A stretch of 64,000 nt of DNA from Bacillus crepusculi (GTDB taxonomy: Bacteria > Bacillota > Bacilli > Bacillales > Bacillaceae), in contig NZ_JACXXE010000004.1 in NCBI RefSeq assembly GCF_014764715.1, positions 1 through 64,000 on the forward strand, read 5' to 3'. Numbering within the stretch: position 1 is the first letter of the stretch; every line of letters starts with the position of its first letter. The notes beneath the pieces are model-generated. The model was not told the origin of the DNA and did not search any database. It saw only the letters and a program-made list of their open reading frames with translations. Below are positions 46,062-54,055 of this stretch, in pieces. Position numbers and translations under genes: made by a program.

Positions 46062-47677
46062 CTGTCTCTCTCCTCTATTGTCATTGGGAATTCGATTGAG
46101 AAGGTGGTACCAATGCCGATGCTTGATGTGACTTCTACGTTCCCCATCCCTTTGTCGATAATCGTTTTTACAATATACAGGCCATAGCCTGTTCCGCCCT
46201 CTTTGCCGTGTGTGAAGCCTTTATCAAAAATATAAGGAATCATCTCCTCTTCGATCCCTGAGCCGTTGTCTTCAATCAAAATCGCGAGGACATCCTCCGT
46301 TTGATCAATACTAATTGAAATGACTTTCGTTTCTCTTTCTACAGTATCATACGAGGCAAAGGCGTTTTCGATGAGATTGCCAAGCAGCTTCGTCATATCA
46401 TGCTGATCTAGCCGCTCCGGGAAATCACGCAGACAGCTATGTTCATCCACTTCGACTTTGATGCCAAGCTCCTTGCCCCTTCTGATTTTGCTCATTAATA
46501 AACCTGCGACGGCATCATGCTGAATCACGCGATGAAGAAAGTCCATCACATGTTCCTGTTCTTCTGTCGTTTGAAACGCAAGGTCGAGCGCCTGATCGGC
46601 TTTGCCAAGCTGAATCAATCCCGCAATCGTATGAAGCTTATTCATATGCTCATGGTTTTGCACCCGCAAACCGTCAACGAAGTTCTTGACCCCAGTTAGC
46701 TCCTCTGCCAATTTTGCCGCCTCCGTCCGGTCCTGAAAAATGGCGACTGCTCCGATGATCTTCTTTTTCATCACAATCGGAATTCGGCTGCTCATAATCC
46801 GCTTTCCGCTCATATGAATTTCTTCATTGTAAACAGGCTCTGCACGATCAATGATTTCAGGAAGCCTTGTGTCAGGTAGCACATCCCAAATATTTTGGCC
46901 CACGACATCCCCTGTTACGCCAAAAATTTGCTTCGCCTTCTCATTAAAAATGGTGATCATATGCTGATTATCGATGGCGATGACCCCTTCATTAATAGAG
47001 TGAAAGGTTGCGGTACGTTCCTCTAGCATTCTGACAATCTCATGCGGCTCCAGCTTAAACATTTGCTGTTTAATATGACGGGCGAGCAAAAAGGAACCTA
47101 CAAGTCCAAAGCTGAGCGTCAACAGCAGGATCATAAGGATATCACGCTTCATTTCTCCTAATATATCTGCCATACTTGGCAGCGTTCTTCCTACAAGGAC
47201 AACCCCTGTTTGGTTAAACTTTTCATCCTTCACTGGATAAAAAGCCCGAATGGCTGTCCCTAGCTCTCCCTCTGCTTCTGAGAAATAAATATGCTCTGCA
47301 AAAGCCGGCTCTTCATCTGTTCCCTCTGAGCGCTGGCCAATTCTTGTTTTCACGGGATGCGTTAATCTCACATGATCCATATCCATGACAACAATGTAGT
47401 CAGCGTCTTGAATAATTCGAATCTCTTCGATGGCATGCTGTAAACGGTCACGTTCCTTTGTTTGATCAGCTAACGCCTGCTTCACCTCATTCATTTCAGC
47501 CACAGTTCTCGCTGTGTTCATGAGCCTTTTTCGAAGCTCTCTTTCCTCCGTTTGCTGGATTCCCCCGACAAGGACAATTCCTCCGATTAAAAGGGCGAAA
47601 ATAACAACGAAATATGTGAGGATAGTGAGCTTCCATCTAATAGATAATTGTTGTAATTTCAATTGATTTCTCATCAT
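46058..47677 (-). CDS. dctS: sensor histidine kinase DctS
   Basis: CitA/DcuS-type membrane kinase, 539 aa. TM helix about 14-40, extracytoplasmic PAS-like sensor, TM about 170-195, cytoplasmic PAS (ATFHSINEGVIAID), His in QNHEHMNKLHTIAG, and HATPase boxes ENAFASYD and IEDNGSGI. I start at ATG 47677, with AGGTGA upstream, rather than 47716. Divergent from dctB. Confidence 0.94.
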   Translation of the reverse strand: MMRNQLKLQQLSIRWKLTILTYFVVIFALLIGGIVLVGGIQQTEERELRKRLMNTARTVAEMNEVKQALADQTKERDRLQHAIEEIRIIQDADYIVVMDMDHVRLTHPVKTRIGQRSEGTDEEPAFAEHIYFSEAEGELGTAIRAFYPVKDEKFNQTGVVLVGRTLPSMADILGEMKRDILMILLLTLSFGLVGSFLLARHIKQQMFKLEPHEIVRMLEERTATFHSINEGVIAIDNQHMITIFNEKAKQIFGVTGDVVGQNIWDVLPDTRLPEIIDRAEPVYNEEIHMSGKRIMSSRIPIVMKKKIIGAVAIFQDRTEAAKLAEELTGVKNFVDGLRVQNHEHMNKLHTIAGLIQLGKADQALDLAFQTTEEQEHVMDFLHRVIQHDAVAGLLMSKIRRGKELGIKVEVDEHSCLRDFPERLDQHDMTKLLGNLIENAFASYDTVERETKVISISIDQTEDVLAILIEDNGSGIEEEMIPYIFDKGFTHGKEGGTGYGLYIVKTIIDKGMGNVEVTSSIGIGTTFSIEFPMTIEERDR

Positions 47678-47745
47678 TTTTTTCACCTGTATCTTTACGA
47701 ATTCTTCCTCGGTCAAGTATGCTTGACGTAAGGGGGATCGGACGT

Positions 47746-48834
47746 ATGAAGAATTTATTTGCCTATACGCTATTGCTTATTATCGGTTTTGTAACCGCTT
47801 TATACTTTGGTTTTTATCATATGATGCCAAAATCAGCGACGATATTCGATGACGAACAGACAGGACTGAAGGATCAGCTTGTGTTCAAATTTAGTCATGT
47901 CGTGGCAGAGAATACACCAAAAGGACTTGCCGCAAAGAAATTTGCTGAGCTCGTGCATGAAAAATCTGATGGAAAGATCAGCATTCAAATTTTCTCAAAC
48001 GGGAGCCTTTATTCTGATATTGAAGAAATTAATGCACTCAAAGAGAATCAAGTACAATTTATTGCTCCGTCTACGTCAAAGCTCGGTATGCTGTCACCTG
48101 AATGGCTGGCGCTCGATCTTCCCTTTGCCTTTTCTAATTATGATGCGGTTCAAGAAGGCTTACACGGTGCAATTGGACAAAGATTGTTCGGCACACTTCA
48201 AAAAGACGGACTAAAAGGAATGGCCTACTGGACAAATGGCTTTAAGCAAATCACCTCTAATAAAGGACCCATCAAGCAGCCTAGTGATTTAAAAAATCAA
48301 TCTCTCCGCATTATGCAAAGCGACATGATTGAAAAGCAATTCAAACTTCTTGGTGCAAAGCCGTATCAGGAATCGTTTAATTCGACCTTTCAGCTGTTAG
48401 AAACAAAAAAAGTAGACGGTGAGGAAAATACAATTTCAAATATTTATTCAAAAAAATTCTATCATATACAAGACTATATGACGATCAGTAATCACGGGTA
48501 TTTAGGCTATGTGGTCTTAACAGATCAAGCCTTCTTTGATCGCCAGACACCTGAGACGAAGCGAATTTTACTTGAAGCAATGGAAGAAACGACGGCTTGG
48601 AATGAAAAACATGCAGAGCAGATGAACAAGGATCAGCTGGAGAACATTAAACGAGAATCCCCGATTGCCATTCATGAATTGACGCCAGCAGAAAGGCAAA
48701 AATGGGTGAAGGCCCTTGATCCTTTGTACGATGAAGCCGAGAAAACCATCGGTTCCTCCCTAATCAAACAAATCCGCGAGCTGCGTGCACGCTATGAGTA
48801 TTCTCCTATTCAAGCTTTTCAAGAAGATAAATAA
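47746..48834 (+). CDS. dctB: C4-dicarboxylate-binding sensor protein DctB (TRAP DctP-type)
   Basis: Extracytoplasmic binding protein, 362 aa from ATG 47746 (GGGGG upstream). N-terminal membrane anchor about 5-25, then the TRAP substrate-binding fold (FKFSHVVAENTPKGLAAKKFAEL). There is no TRAP permease nearby; in B. subtilis DctB is a co-sensor with DctS and DctP. Divergent from dctS with only 68 bp between starts. Confidence 0.92.
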   Translation: MKNLFAYTLLLIIGFVTALYFGFYHMMPKSATIFDDEQTGLKDQLVFKFSHVVAENTPKGLAAKKFAELVHEKSDGKISIQIFSNGSLYSDIEEINALKENQVQFIAPSTSKLGMLSPEWLALDLPFAFSNYDAVQEGLHGAIGQRLFGTLQKDGLKGMAYWTNGFKQITSNKGPIKQPSDLKNQSLRIMQSDMIEKQFKLLGAKPYQESFNSTFQLLETKKVDGEENTISNIYSKKFYHIQDYMTISNHGYLGYVVLTDQAFFDRQTPETKRILLEAMEETTAWNEKHAEQMNKDQLENIKRESPIAIHELTPAERQKWVKALDPLYDEAEKTIGSSLIKQIRELRARYEYSPIQAFQEDK

Positions 48835-48841
48835 ATCGAAC

Positions 48842-48874
48842 AAAAAAATCCCTTTCAGAAAGGGATTTTCTTTT
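48842..48874. terminator. bidirectional terminator dctB / EcsC gene
   Basis: AAAATCCCTTTC and GAAAGGGATTTT arms around 48846-48868 with A and T runs. Confidence 0.82.
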
Positions 48875-49703
48875 ATGCTCCGGACTCACCCTGTTCTTGC
48901 TGCGTGAGCTCTTCTAATCTTGTTAAAATTCTACGCTTTCGGTATTGCATCATGCCTGTTTCGGCAATTCCCTTTAACTGCGAGCGATTGGAGACTGCGC
49001 CAAACAGAATCCCTGCTATAGGAACAAGCTGAAACAGCTTCTTCCAGCCAAACGAATCCCGATAATGATATACCACTTCACGCCAGCCTTGGATTTGAGA
49101 GATCATGTTTTCATGCTTTCCTTCGGATGCATGGTAGCTCTTCAGCTCTTTTAGAATCGACTTTTTCCCAACAACATCAGCAGAGTTCAGCTGCAAGCAT
49201 TTCATAATAAATACCCGCTCTTCCTTATTTTTAGGATCATATCCATAAGTAACGGCGATATCCTGTAATGTTTTTAAGGAAAGGCCCAGTACCGCAGGAA
49301 TATCTGCCGCTAGTGTAAACATACCGCCGACACCTGTTGTCGCACCTTGCACCGTGGCGAGATTCGTTCTGTTTTTCCCCATGTCTTCACTAATGGCATC
49401 CATCACTTCAATAGGGGCTTGTTCAATATCTTCTATACGCTGAATGGATTCGTCGGCACATTTCTTTTGAAATTGATGGATAATGCCTTTTTCTGATGTC
49501 AAATAGGCGCCGCCTGATTGAATGTAATGCCCCATTTCATCTAACAGCACACCGATTTTTTTCTGAATAAAGGCTGGCGTCAGCTTGTCCAGCATTTGAA
49601 ATGGAAGCCGGCTGAATTTCTCCCAAAACCATACCTTCTGCTGCTCCTTCTCCCACTTTTCAATCTCCTTTAATTGGGCATTTAGCCATTCTCTTTCCTC
49701 CAT
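48873..49703 (-). CDS. EcsC family protein
   Basis: A 276-aa protein with the EcsC domain (TTGVGGMFTLAADIPAVLGLSLKTLQDIAVTYGYDP). N-terminal third is charged and helical, with hydrophobic stretches near the middle and at VPIAGILFGAV. In B. subtilis EcsC is encoded with the EcsAB transporter; here the gene is alone. Role unknown. Confidence 0.8.
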   Translation of the reverse strand: MEEREWLNAQLKEIEKWEKEQQKVWFWEKFSRLPFQMLDKLTPAFIQKKIGVLLDEMGHYIQSGGAYLTSEKGIIHQFQKKCADESIQRIEDIEQAPIEVMDAISEDMGKNRTNLATVQGATTGVGGMFTLAADIPAVLGLSLKTLQDIAVTYGYDPKNKEERVFIMKCLQLNSADVVGKKSILKELKSYHASEGKHENMISQIQGWREVVYHYRDSFGWKKLFQLVPIAGILFGAVSNRSQLKGIAETGMMQYRKRRILTRLEELTQQEQGESGA

Positions 49704-49798
49704 GCCATTTCCTCCTTAGATGCCGTTCAAGTATTTGTCTGTTATTATACACAATCCTTGTCGATCATACGTATCAAACATCGAAGCGGTTCCGAGAG

Positions 49799-49824
49799 GT
49801 TTTAAACTCTTTCAAAACGGTTAT
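49799..49824 (+). promoter_or_regulatory. sigma-B promoter of ydaS
   Basis: GTTTTA (49799-49804), 14-bp spacer, GGTTAT (49819-49824), close to GTTTAA-N13-15-GGGTAT. B. subtilis ydaS is in the sigma-B regulon. Confidence 0.65.
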
Positions 49825-49858
49825 TGTTTAATACAAACAAAAAAGAGGAGTGATCAAC

Positions 49859-50119
49859 ATGTTAGGATTTCTGATTTCATTAGTTGTTGCGATTGTCATT
49901 GGCCTTATCGGCAGTGCACTTGCTGGAGGTAGTGTACCAGGAGGATGGATCGGTTCAATGATTGCCGGACTTGCAGGCGCTTGGATTGGTCATGGATTAC
50001 TTGGAACGTGGGGTCCTAGTCTTGCAGGCTTTGCGATCATTCCAGCGATCTTAGGAGCAGCGATCTTTGTCATTATCTTAAGCCTGATTTTCCGTAGTGT
50101 GGGATCAAGGGTATCTTAA
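49859..50119 (+). CDS. ydaS: GlsB/YeaQ/YmgE family stress membrane protein YdaS
   Basis: An 86-aa Gly-rich membrane protein with three TM helices (LGFLISLVVAIVIGLIGSALAGG opening), typical of the transglycosylase-associated family. Start ATG 49859 behind AGAGGAG. A sigma-B-like promoter precedes it. Function unknown beyond stress induction. Confidence 0.87.
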   Translation: MLGFLISLVVAIVIGLIGSALAGGSVPGGWIGSMIAGLAGAWIGHGLLGTWGPSLAGFAIIPAILGAAIFVIILSLIFRSVGSRVS

Positions 50120-50147
50120 ATAAACGAATAACAGAGGAAGCAGTAGG

Positions 50148-50174
50148 AACACCGTCTAAGAGGCGGTGTTTTTT
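50148..50174 (+). terminator. terminator of ydaS
   Basis: AACACCG (50148-50154) pairs CGGTGTT (50164-50170), then a T run. Confidence 0.85.
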
Positions 50175-50244
50175 ATGTTGCTCGTTGACAAGGTATCTAT
50201 TTTTTTCACTTACATATGATAAACAAACCTATTAGTTCAGATAG

Positions 50245-50297
50245 TTGACTTTTCATGAAGATGGGCATATGATGATTAAAAATTGCACCAAGGAAAC
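50245..50297 (+). promoter_or_regulatory. mntH promoter with MntR-like box
   Basis: TTGACT (50245-50250), 17-bp spacer, TATGAT (50268-50273). ATTGCACCAAGGAAAC (50282-50297) matches the MntR consensus TTTGCCTTAAGGAAAC at 12 of 16 and covers the start site, suiting Mn(II)-dependent repression. Confidence 0.65.
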
Positions 50298-50341
50298 ATT
50301 TTGTGCCCAAGCAAAACTTTGTAGAATCTAGGTGATGACAT

Positions 50342-51619
50342 ATGACAAACAAATACATCGAGGCACAGGCACACATGTCAGAGGCTGCTGAGCGTGCACT
50401 TGAAGGAAAGGTCAAAGGGTTTAGAAGGCTTCTTCCTTTTCTCGGCCCTGCTTTTATCGCAGCCATTGCTTATATTGATCCAGGGAATTTTGCCACCAAC
50501 ATTGCCGCTGGCTCTAAATATGGATATCTTCTCTTATGGGTCATTCTCATATCGAATCTCATGGCTTTGCTTATCCAGTCCTTGTCCGCAAAGCTTGGAA
50601 TCGCGACGGGGAAAAATTTACCCGAGATCGCACGTGAAGAGTTCCCAAAGCCTGTCTCCATCGCTTTATGGATTCAGGGCGAGCTCGTAATTATTGCCAC
50701 AGATTTGGCCGAGTTTATCGGGGCGGCACTTGGTTTATACTTGCTCTTTCGGATTCCGCTGCTTGAAGCATCCATTATTGCAGCCATCGGATCCTTTGCG
50801 ATATTAGAGCTACAAAGACGGGGATATCGAGCTTTAGAAGCCGGTATCACGGGGATGCTGTTCGTTGTTGTGATCGCTTTTGCTGTGCAAACCTTTGTCG
50901 CGAAGCCAGATATCGCAAGTGTCGCAGGCGGACTTTTCATTCCGAGGTTTGATGGAACAGATAGTGTGCTGCTTGCAGCTGGAATTTTAGGTGCCACTGT
51001 GATGCCGCACGCCATTTATTTACATTCAGCTTTAACCCAAAGACGAGTCGTCGGCAGAACGGAAAAAGAGAAAAAACAAATTTTCCGCTTTGAATTTTTA
51101 GACATCCTTATTGCGATGCTAGTCGCTGGTGCCATCAATGCCAGCATGTTGATTGTAGCAGCCGCTTTATTTTATAAAAATGGTCTCTTTGTTGAGGATC
51201 TGGATGTTGCGTTTCAGCATTTTGGTACACTCGCAGGTCCTGTGTCAGCCATCTTATTTGGTGTAGGCCTGCTTGTTGCCGGGCTTTCCAGCTCTTCTGT
51301 CGGTACACTGTCAGGCGATATCATTATGCAGGGCTTTATTCAATACAGAATTCCGCTGTATGTACGCCGGTTGATTACCATTATTCCCCCTATTGTGATC
51401 ATTGCATCTGGGGTGAATCCAACATCCGCGCTTGTGATGAGTCAGGTGGTCTTATCCTTTGGGATTGCCTTTGCTTTAATTCCGCTCATTTTATTTACAA
51501 GTAAAAAACGAATTATGGGCGAATTGACGAATGCCCGCTGGGTGACAGGAATATCTTGGGTGATAGCAGCTCTTGTTGTAGCACTCAATCTCTTTTTAAT
51601 TGTAAATACGTTTATGTAA
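50342..51619 (+). CDS. mntH: Mn(II):H+ symporter MntH (Nramp)
   Basis: Divalent metal importer, 425 aa, 11 TM helices. Nramp metal site motifs DPGNFATN (TM1) and MPHAIYLHSAL (TM6) are intact. ATG 50342 follows TAGGTGATG. An MntR-like box lies upstream. Confidence 0.96.
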   Translation: MTNKYIEAQAHMSEAAERALEGKVKGFRRLLPFLGPAFIAAIAYIDPGNFATNIAAGSKYGYLLLWVILISNLMALLIQSLSAKLGIATGKNLPEIAREEFPKPVSIALWIQGELVIIATDLAEFIGAALGLYLLFRIPLLEASIIAAIGSFAILELQRRGYRALEAGITGMLFVVVIAFAVQTFVAKPDIASVAGGLFIPRFDGTDSVLLAAGILGATVMPHAIYLHSALTQRRVVGRTEKEKKQIFRFEFLDILIAMLVAGAINASMLIVAAALFYKNGLFVEDLDVAFQHFGTLAGPVSAILFGVGLLVAGLSSSSVGTLSGDIIMQGFIQYRIPLYVRRLITIIPPIVIIASGVNPTSALVMSQVVLSFGIAFALIPLILFTSKKRIMGELTNARWVTGISWVIAALVVALNLFLIVNTFM

Positions 51620-51691
51620 AAGACAGTGACGATGCTGTCTTTTTCTTTCCAATTGGTTATGGTAGAATTCCCCTTGAGAGGATGTGGGCAC

Positions 51692-52261
51692 ATGTTTTTT
51701 TATCAGGACCAAGAGATATCCATGCGACTACTTGAGCCAAGAGACGCAAGAAGTTTGTATTTGCTCATCCAGCGGTCAAGAAAGCATTTACGTGAATGGA
51801 TGCTTTGGGTGGATTCAACGAAAACAGAGGAAGACAGCATGGCGTTCATTCAAGGCGCCATGCAGCAAGCCTTGCAGAACAACGGTTTTCAAGCGGGCAT
51901 CTGGTCACATGGAGAGCTTGTCGGTATCATCGGCACCCACCAAATTCATTGGATCGACAGGACTGTTTCAATTGGCTATTGGCTCGGTGAAGGCTATCAA
52001 GGAAAAGGTATCATGACAAGAGCGTGCAAAGCAGTCATTCGTTATTTATTTGAAGAATGTGGACTGCACCGCATTGAAATCAGGGCTGCTGTCGATAACC
52101 AGAAGAGCAGACGCATCGCAGAGCGATTATCCTTTTCTCTTGAGGGCATTTTGAGGCAATGTGAATGGCTGGGAGACCGCTTTACGGATCATTGTGTATA
52201 CGCCCTTTTGCAGCCTGAATATATGAAACAAAAAACACATTCCATGAATCAGTCCACTTAA
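51692..52261 (+). CDS. GNAT acetyltransferase, RimJ/RimL type
   Basis: A 189-aa N-acetyltransferase. SMRLLEPRDARSLYLL opening, acetyl-CoA loop around IGYWLGEGYQGKGIMTRACKAV, and RIEIRAAVDNQKSRRIAERLSF. Start ATG 51692 after AGAGGATG. Resembles B. subtilis YdaF, also next to mntH, a ribosomal-protein-acetylase-like enzyme; orthology is likely but not certain. Confidence 0.85.
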   Translation: MFFYQDQEISMRLLEPRDARSLYLLIQRSRKHLREWMLWVDSTKTEEDSMAFIQGAMQQALQNNGFQAGIWSHGELVGIIGTHQIHWIDRTVSIGYWLGEGYQGKGIMTRACKAVIRYLFEECGLHRIEIRAAVDNQKSRRIAERLSFSLEGILRQCEWLGDRFTDHCVYALLQPEYMKQKTHSMNQST

Positions 52262-52359
52262 TTGTGTCGATTGCATGACTTATTTTACAAAGTGAAGCTT
52301 TGTAGTATCCGTTGCAACCAGCATCTGATAAAATAAAAGGAAAAATCGAGGTATGATGT

Positions 52360-52623
52360 ATGTCTCTTATTATTTTATTTTACTTATGGATTGTCCCTTT
52401 ATTATTTGGCATTTTCTTCTCATTTTTAACAAAGAAGGCCACATACAAACGCCGCTTTGTCCCATCCTATAGCATGGCAGGACTCAGCATCGTTTTTCTG
52501 ATACTGGCACTTGTCTTTTCAGCCAGTCATTTTCTATTCATTTGCGGCATGTTCCTATTTGCCACAACCCTTGTCGGCACAGGCATTCCTTTATTCTTAG
52601 CCTTTACAAAACCACAAGCATAA
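52360..52623 (+). CDS. small membrane protein
   Basis: An 87-aa protein with three hydrophobic helices (about 4-24, 37-56, 58-80) and a basic loop KKATYKRRF. GAGG lies before the ATG. No known domain. Confidence 0.65.
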   Translation: MSLIILFYLWIVPLLFGIFFSFLTKKATYKRRFVPSYSMAGLSIVFLILALVFSASHFLFICGMFLFATTLVGTGIPLFLAFTKPQA

Positions 52624-52625
52624 AC

Positions 52626-52665
52626 AAAAACCACCTTTTCCCGATGAAAAGGTGGTGTCTTTTTA
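52626..52665. terminator. bidirectional terminator
   Basis: CCACCTTTTC (52631-52640) pairs GAAAAGGTGG (52646-52655), with flanking A and T runs; serves 52360-52623 and 52663-52884. Confidence 0.82.
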
Positions 52666-52884
52666 TTGATTTGGCATTCGGTATGTAATAGATGCACCTT
52701 GATTTTCTTCAACTGTCTTCACAATGTCTTGAAGGACCTCTGCTGCTCGATCACTTGAGTCATACTTGCCAAGAGTTTTTGTCCAAGAATCATTTCCCAT
52801 GATCCCTTCAATTTTTTTACCCTGTACAGTGACTTCATTGACGTAGACCAGGCTTTGCTGGTTTTGTGTGAAAATCCATAGCAT
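52663..52884 (-). CDS. hypothetical small protein
   Basis: A 73-aa soluble protein (MLWIFTQNQQSLVYVNEVTVQGKKIEG start) with AAGGAG 8 nt before ATG 52884. Alternating strand pattern then a helix (SDRAAEVLQDIVKTVEEN). It follows the endonuclease V gene by 3 bp on the same strand, so it may be in the toxin operon. Similar short proteins occur in Bacillus without known function. Confidence 0.65.
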   Translation of the reverse strand: MLWIFTQNQQSLVYVNEVTVQGKKIEGIMGNDSWTKTLGKYDSSDRAAEVLQDIVKTVEENQGASITYRMPNQ

Positions 52885-52887
52885 GGT

Positions 52888-53595
52888 TTATTCTCCTTTT
52901 TTTGATAATAATTTTTTTCGAATAGCATGCGTCTCGATATCTGCAAATCTTACCGGGATTGGCAATCGACTATTTTTATCAATAAGTTTTATAACAATTT
53001 CTGTAGTTGTATCTAAATCAATCCAGTTACCACATGAAATAAAAATAGGCTTAACATTCACTCTGGTTCTAAGGACTCGACCATATATTTCGTTATTTAT
53101 AATAATATCTGTATATGCATTTTCTTTATTTTGAGGCATGGTAAAATCTATACCATTGATTTTCAAATAACTTTTCGCAACTCCAATGGTAGGTTTCCCT
53201 AAAAAGAAAGATGCCTGTGTAGCAATTCCCATGTGTCTACCATGTAAGTAGCCATTTCCATCAAACATATATATATCGACTTGTTTCGTCAGCTTTTTTA
53301 CTGCCTCTTTAATTAATGGCATTTCACGAAAAGCAAGAAAACCTGCTATATACGGAACCCTTATTTCTCCATGGCTATGCACTTTTTCTATAACTTGTTT
53401 TTCTATCAAATCAAAGACGATGATACAACAAACACCCTTCGTTTTTCCTTCCATATCAAAATAAGCTAAATCTACACCTGCGATAAACCGTATGTTCTCT
53501 TTTTGAAAATTATTTTTCAATTGGACTTTAGGCAAGAGAGCTTTTTGTTCACTTTTAAATTCTTCTAATAAATCATTCATTCTATCATTATTCAT
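52888..53595 (-). CDS. endonuclease V (YwqL-like)
   Basis: Deoxyinosine 3'-endonuclease, about 235 aa from ATG 53595; the frame is open to 53631 and no start has a good site. Catalytic acids are kept: Asp in AGVDLAYFD, Glu in FLAFREMP, Asp in MFDGNGYLHGR. The last motif has HGR where HPR is usual. It nicks DNA or RNA near inosine made by adenine deamination. It follows the immunity gene of a deaminase toxin, the same order as B. subtilis ywqJ-ywqK-ywqL. Strongly AT-rich. Confidence 0.85.
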   Translation of the reverse strand: MNNDRMNDLLEEFKSEQKALLPKVQLKNNFQKENIRFIAGVDLAYFDMEGKTKGVCCIIVFDLIEKQVIEKVHSHGEIRVPYIAGFLAFREMPLIKEAVKKLTKQVDIYMFDGNGYLHGRHMGIATQASFFLGKPTIGVAKSYLKINGIDFTMPQNKENAYTDIIINNEIYGRVLRTRVNVKPIFISCGNWIDLDTTTEIVIKLIDKNSRLPIPVRFADIETHAIRKKLLSKKGE

Positions 53596-53608
53596 ACAAA
53601 CCACATTA

Positions 53609-54055
53609 TTAGCTGTTAAATTTTTCGGCATATTTTAAATCGGATTCATTAGGTTCTGCTTTTTTCTCTACAACATTTCCATGTTCATCGTACTTTATAT
53701 AAGTCATCTCTCGACCAGCAACACATTCAGATTCATACTTTTTATTTCCATTCTCAAAAAACTCAACTTGATATCCGTCTACAGCATTTTTACTCATATG
53801 ACCTATTTTCTTAACATTGCCGTTTGAGTAGAATTCAACACACTTTCCTTGTTTGACTCCTTGTTCTACATAGAAGTAACTCTCGATATTACCGTTTTCA
53901 TATTTATCATAAGCTAATCCCGTAAAGAGTTCTTCTTTACCATCCTCAGTATATTCCACTATTGCTAGTTCGTAAGGGCCTCCGTATTCTAAGCATTCTT
54001 CAAACTCAGTACCGTTCTCTAAAATAAAATCTTTTTGCAATATATCATTTAACAT
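53609..54055 (-). CDS. immunity protein with MORN-like repeats (YwqK-like)
   Basis: A 148-aa protein from ATG 54055; GGAGG for it lies inside the toxin gene and its start overlaps the toxin stop by 11 bp. Repeats of the form YxNGN...GxxxGxxxxFYSNGNVKK recur from residue 55 to 120, as in YwqK-type antitoxins and MORN proteins. By position it should neutralise the deaminase toxin. AT-rich. Confidence 0.78.
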   Translation of the reverse strand: MLNDILQKDFILENGTEFEECLEYGGPYELAIVEYTEDGKEELFTGLAYDKYENGNIESYFYVEQGVKQGKCVEFYSNGNVKKIGHMSKNAVDGYQVEFFENGNKKYESECVAGREMTYIKYDEHGNVVEKKAEPNESDLKYAEKFNS

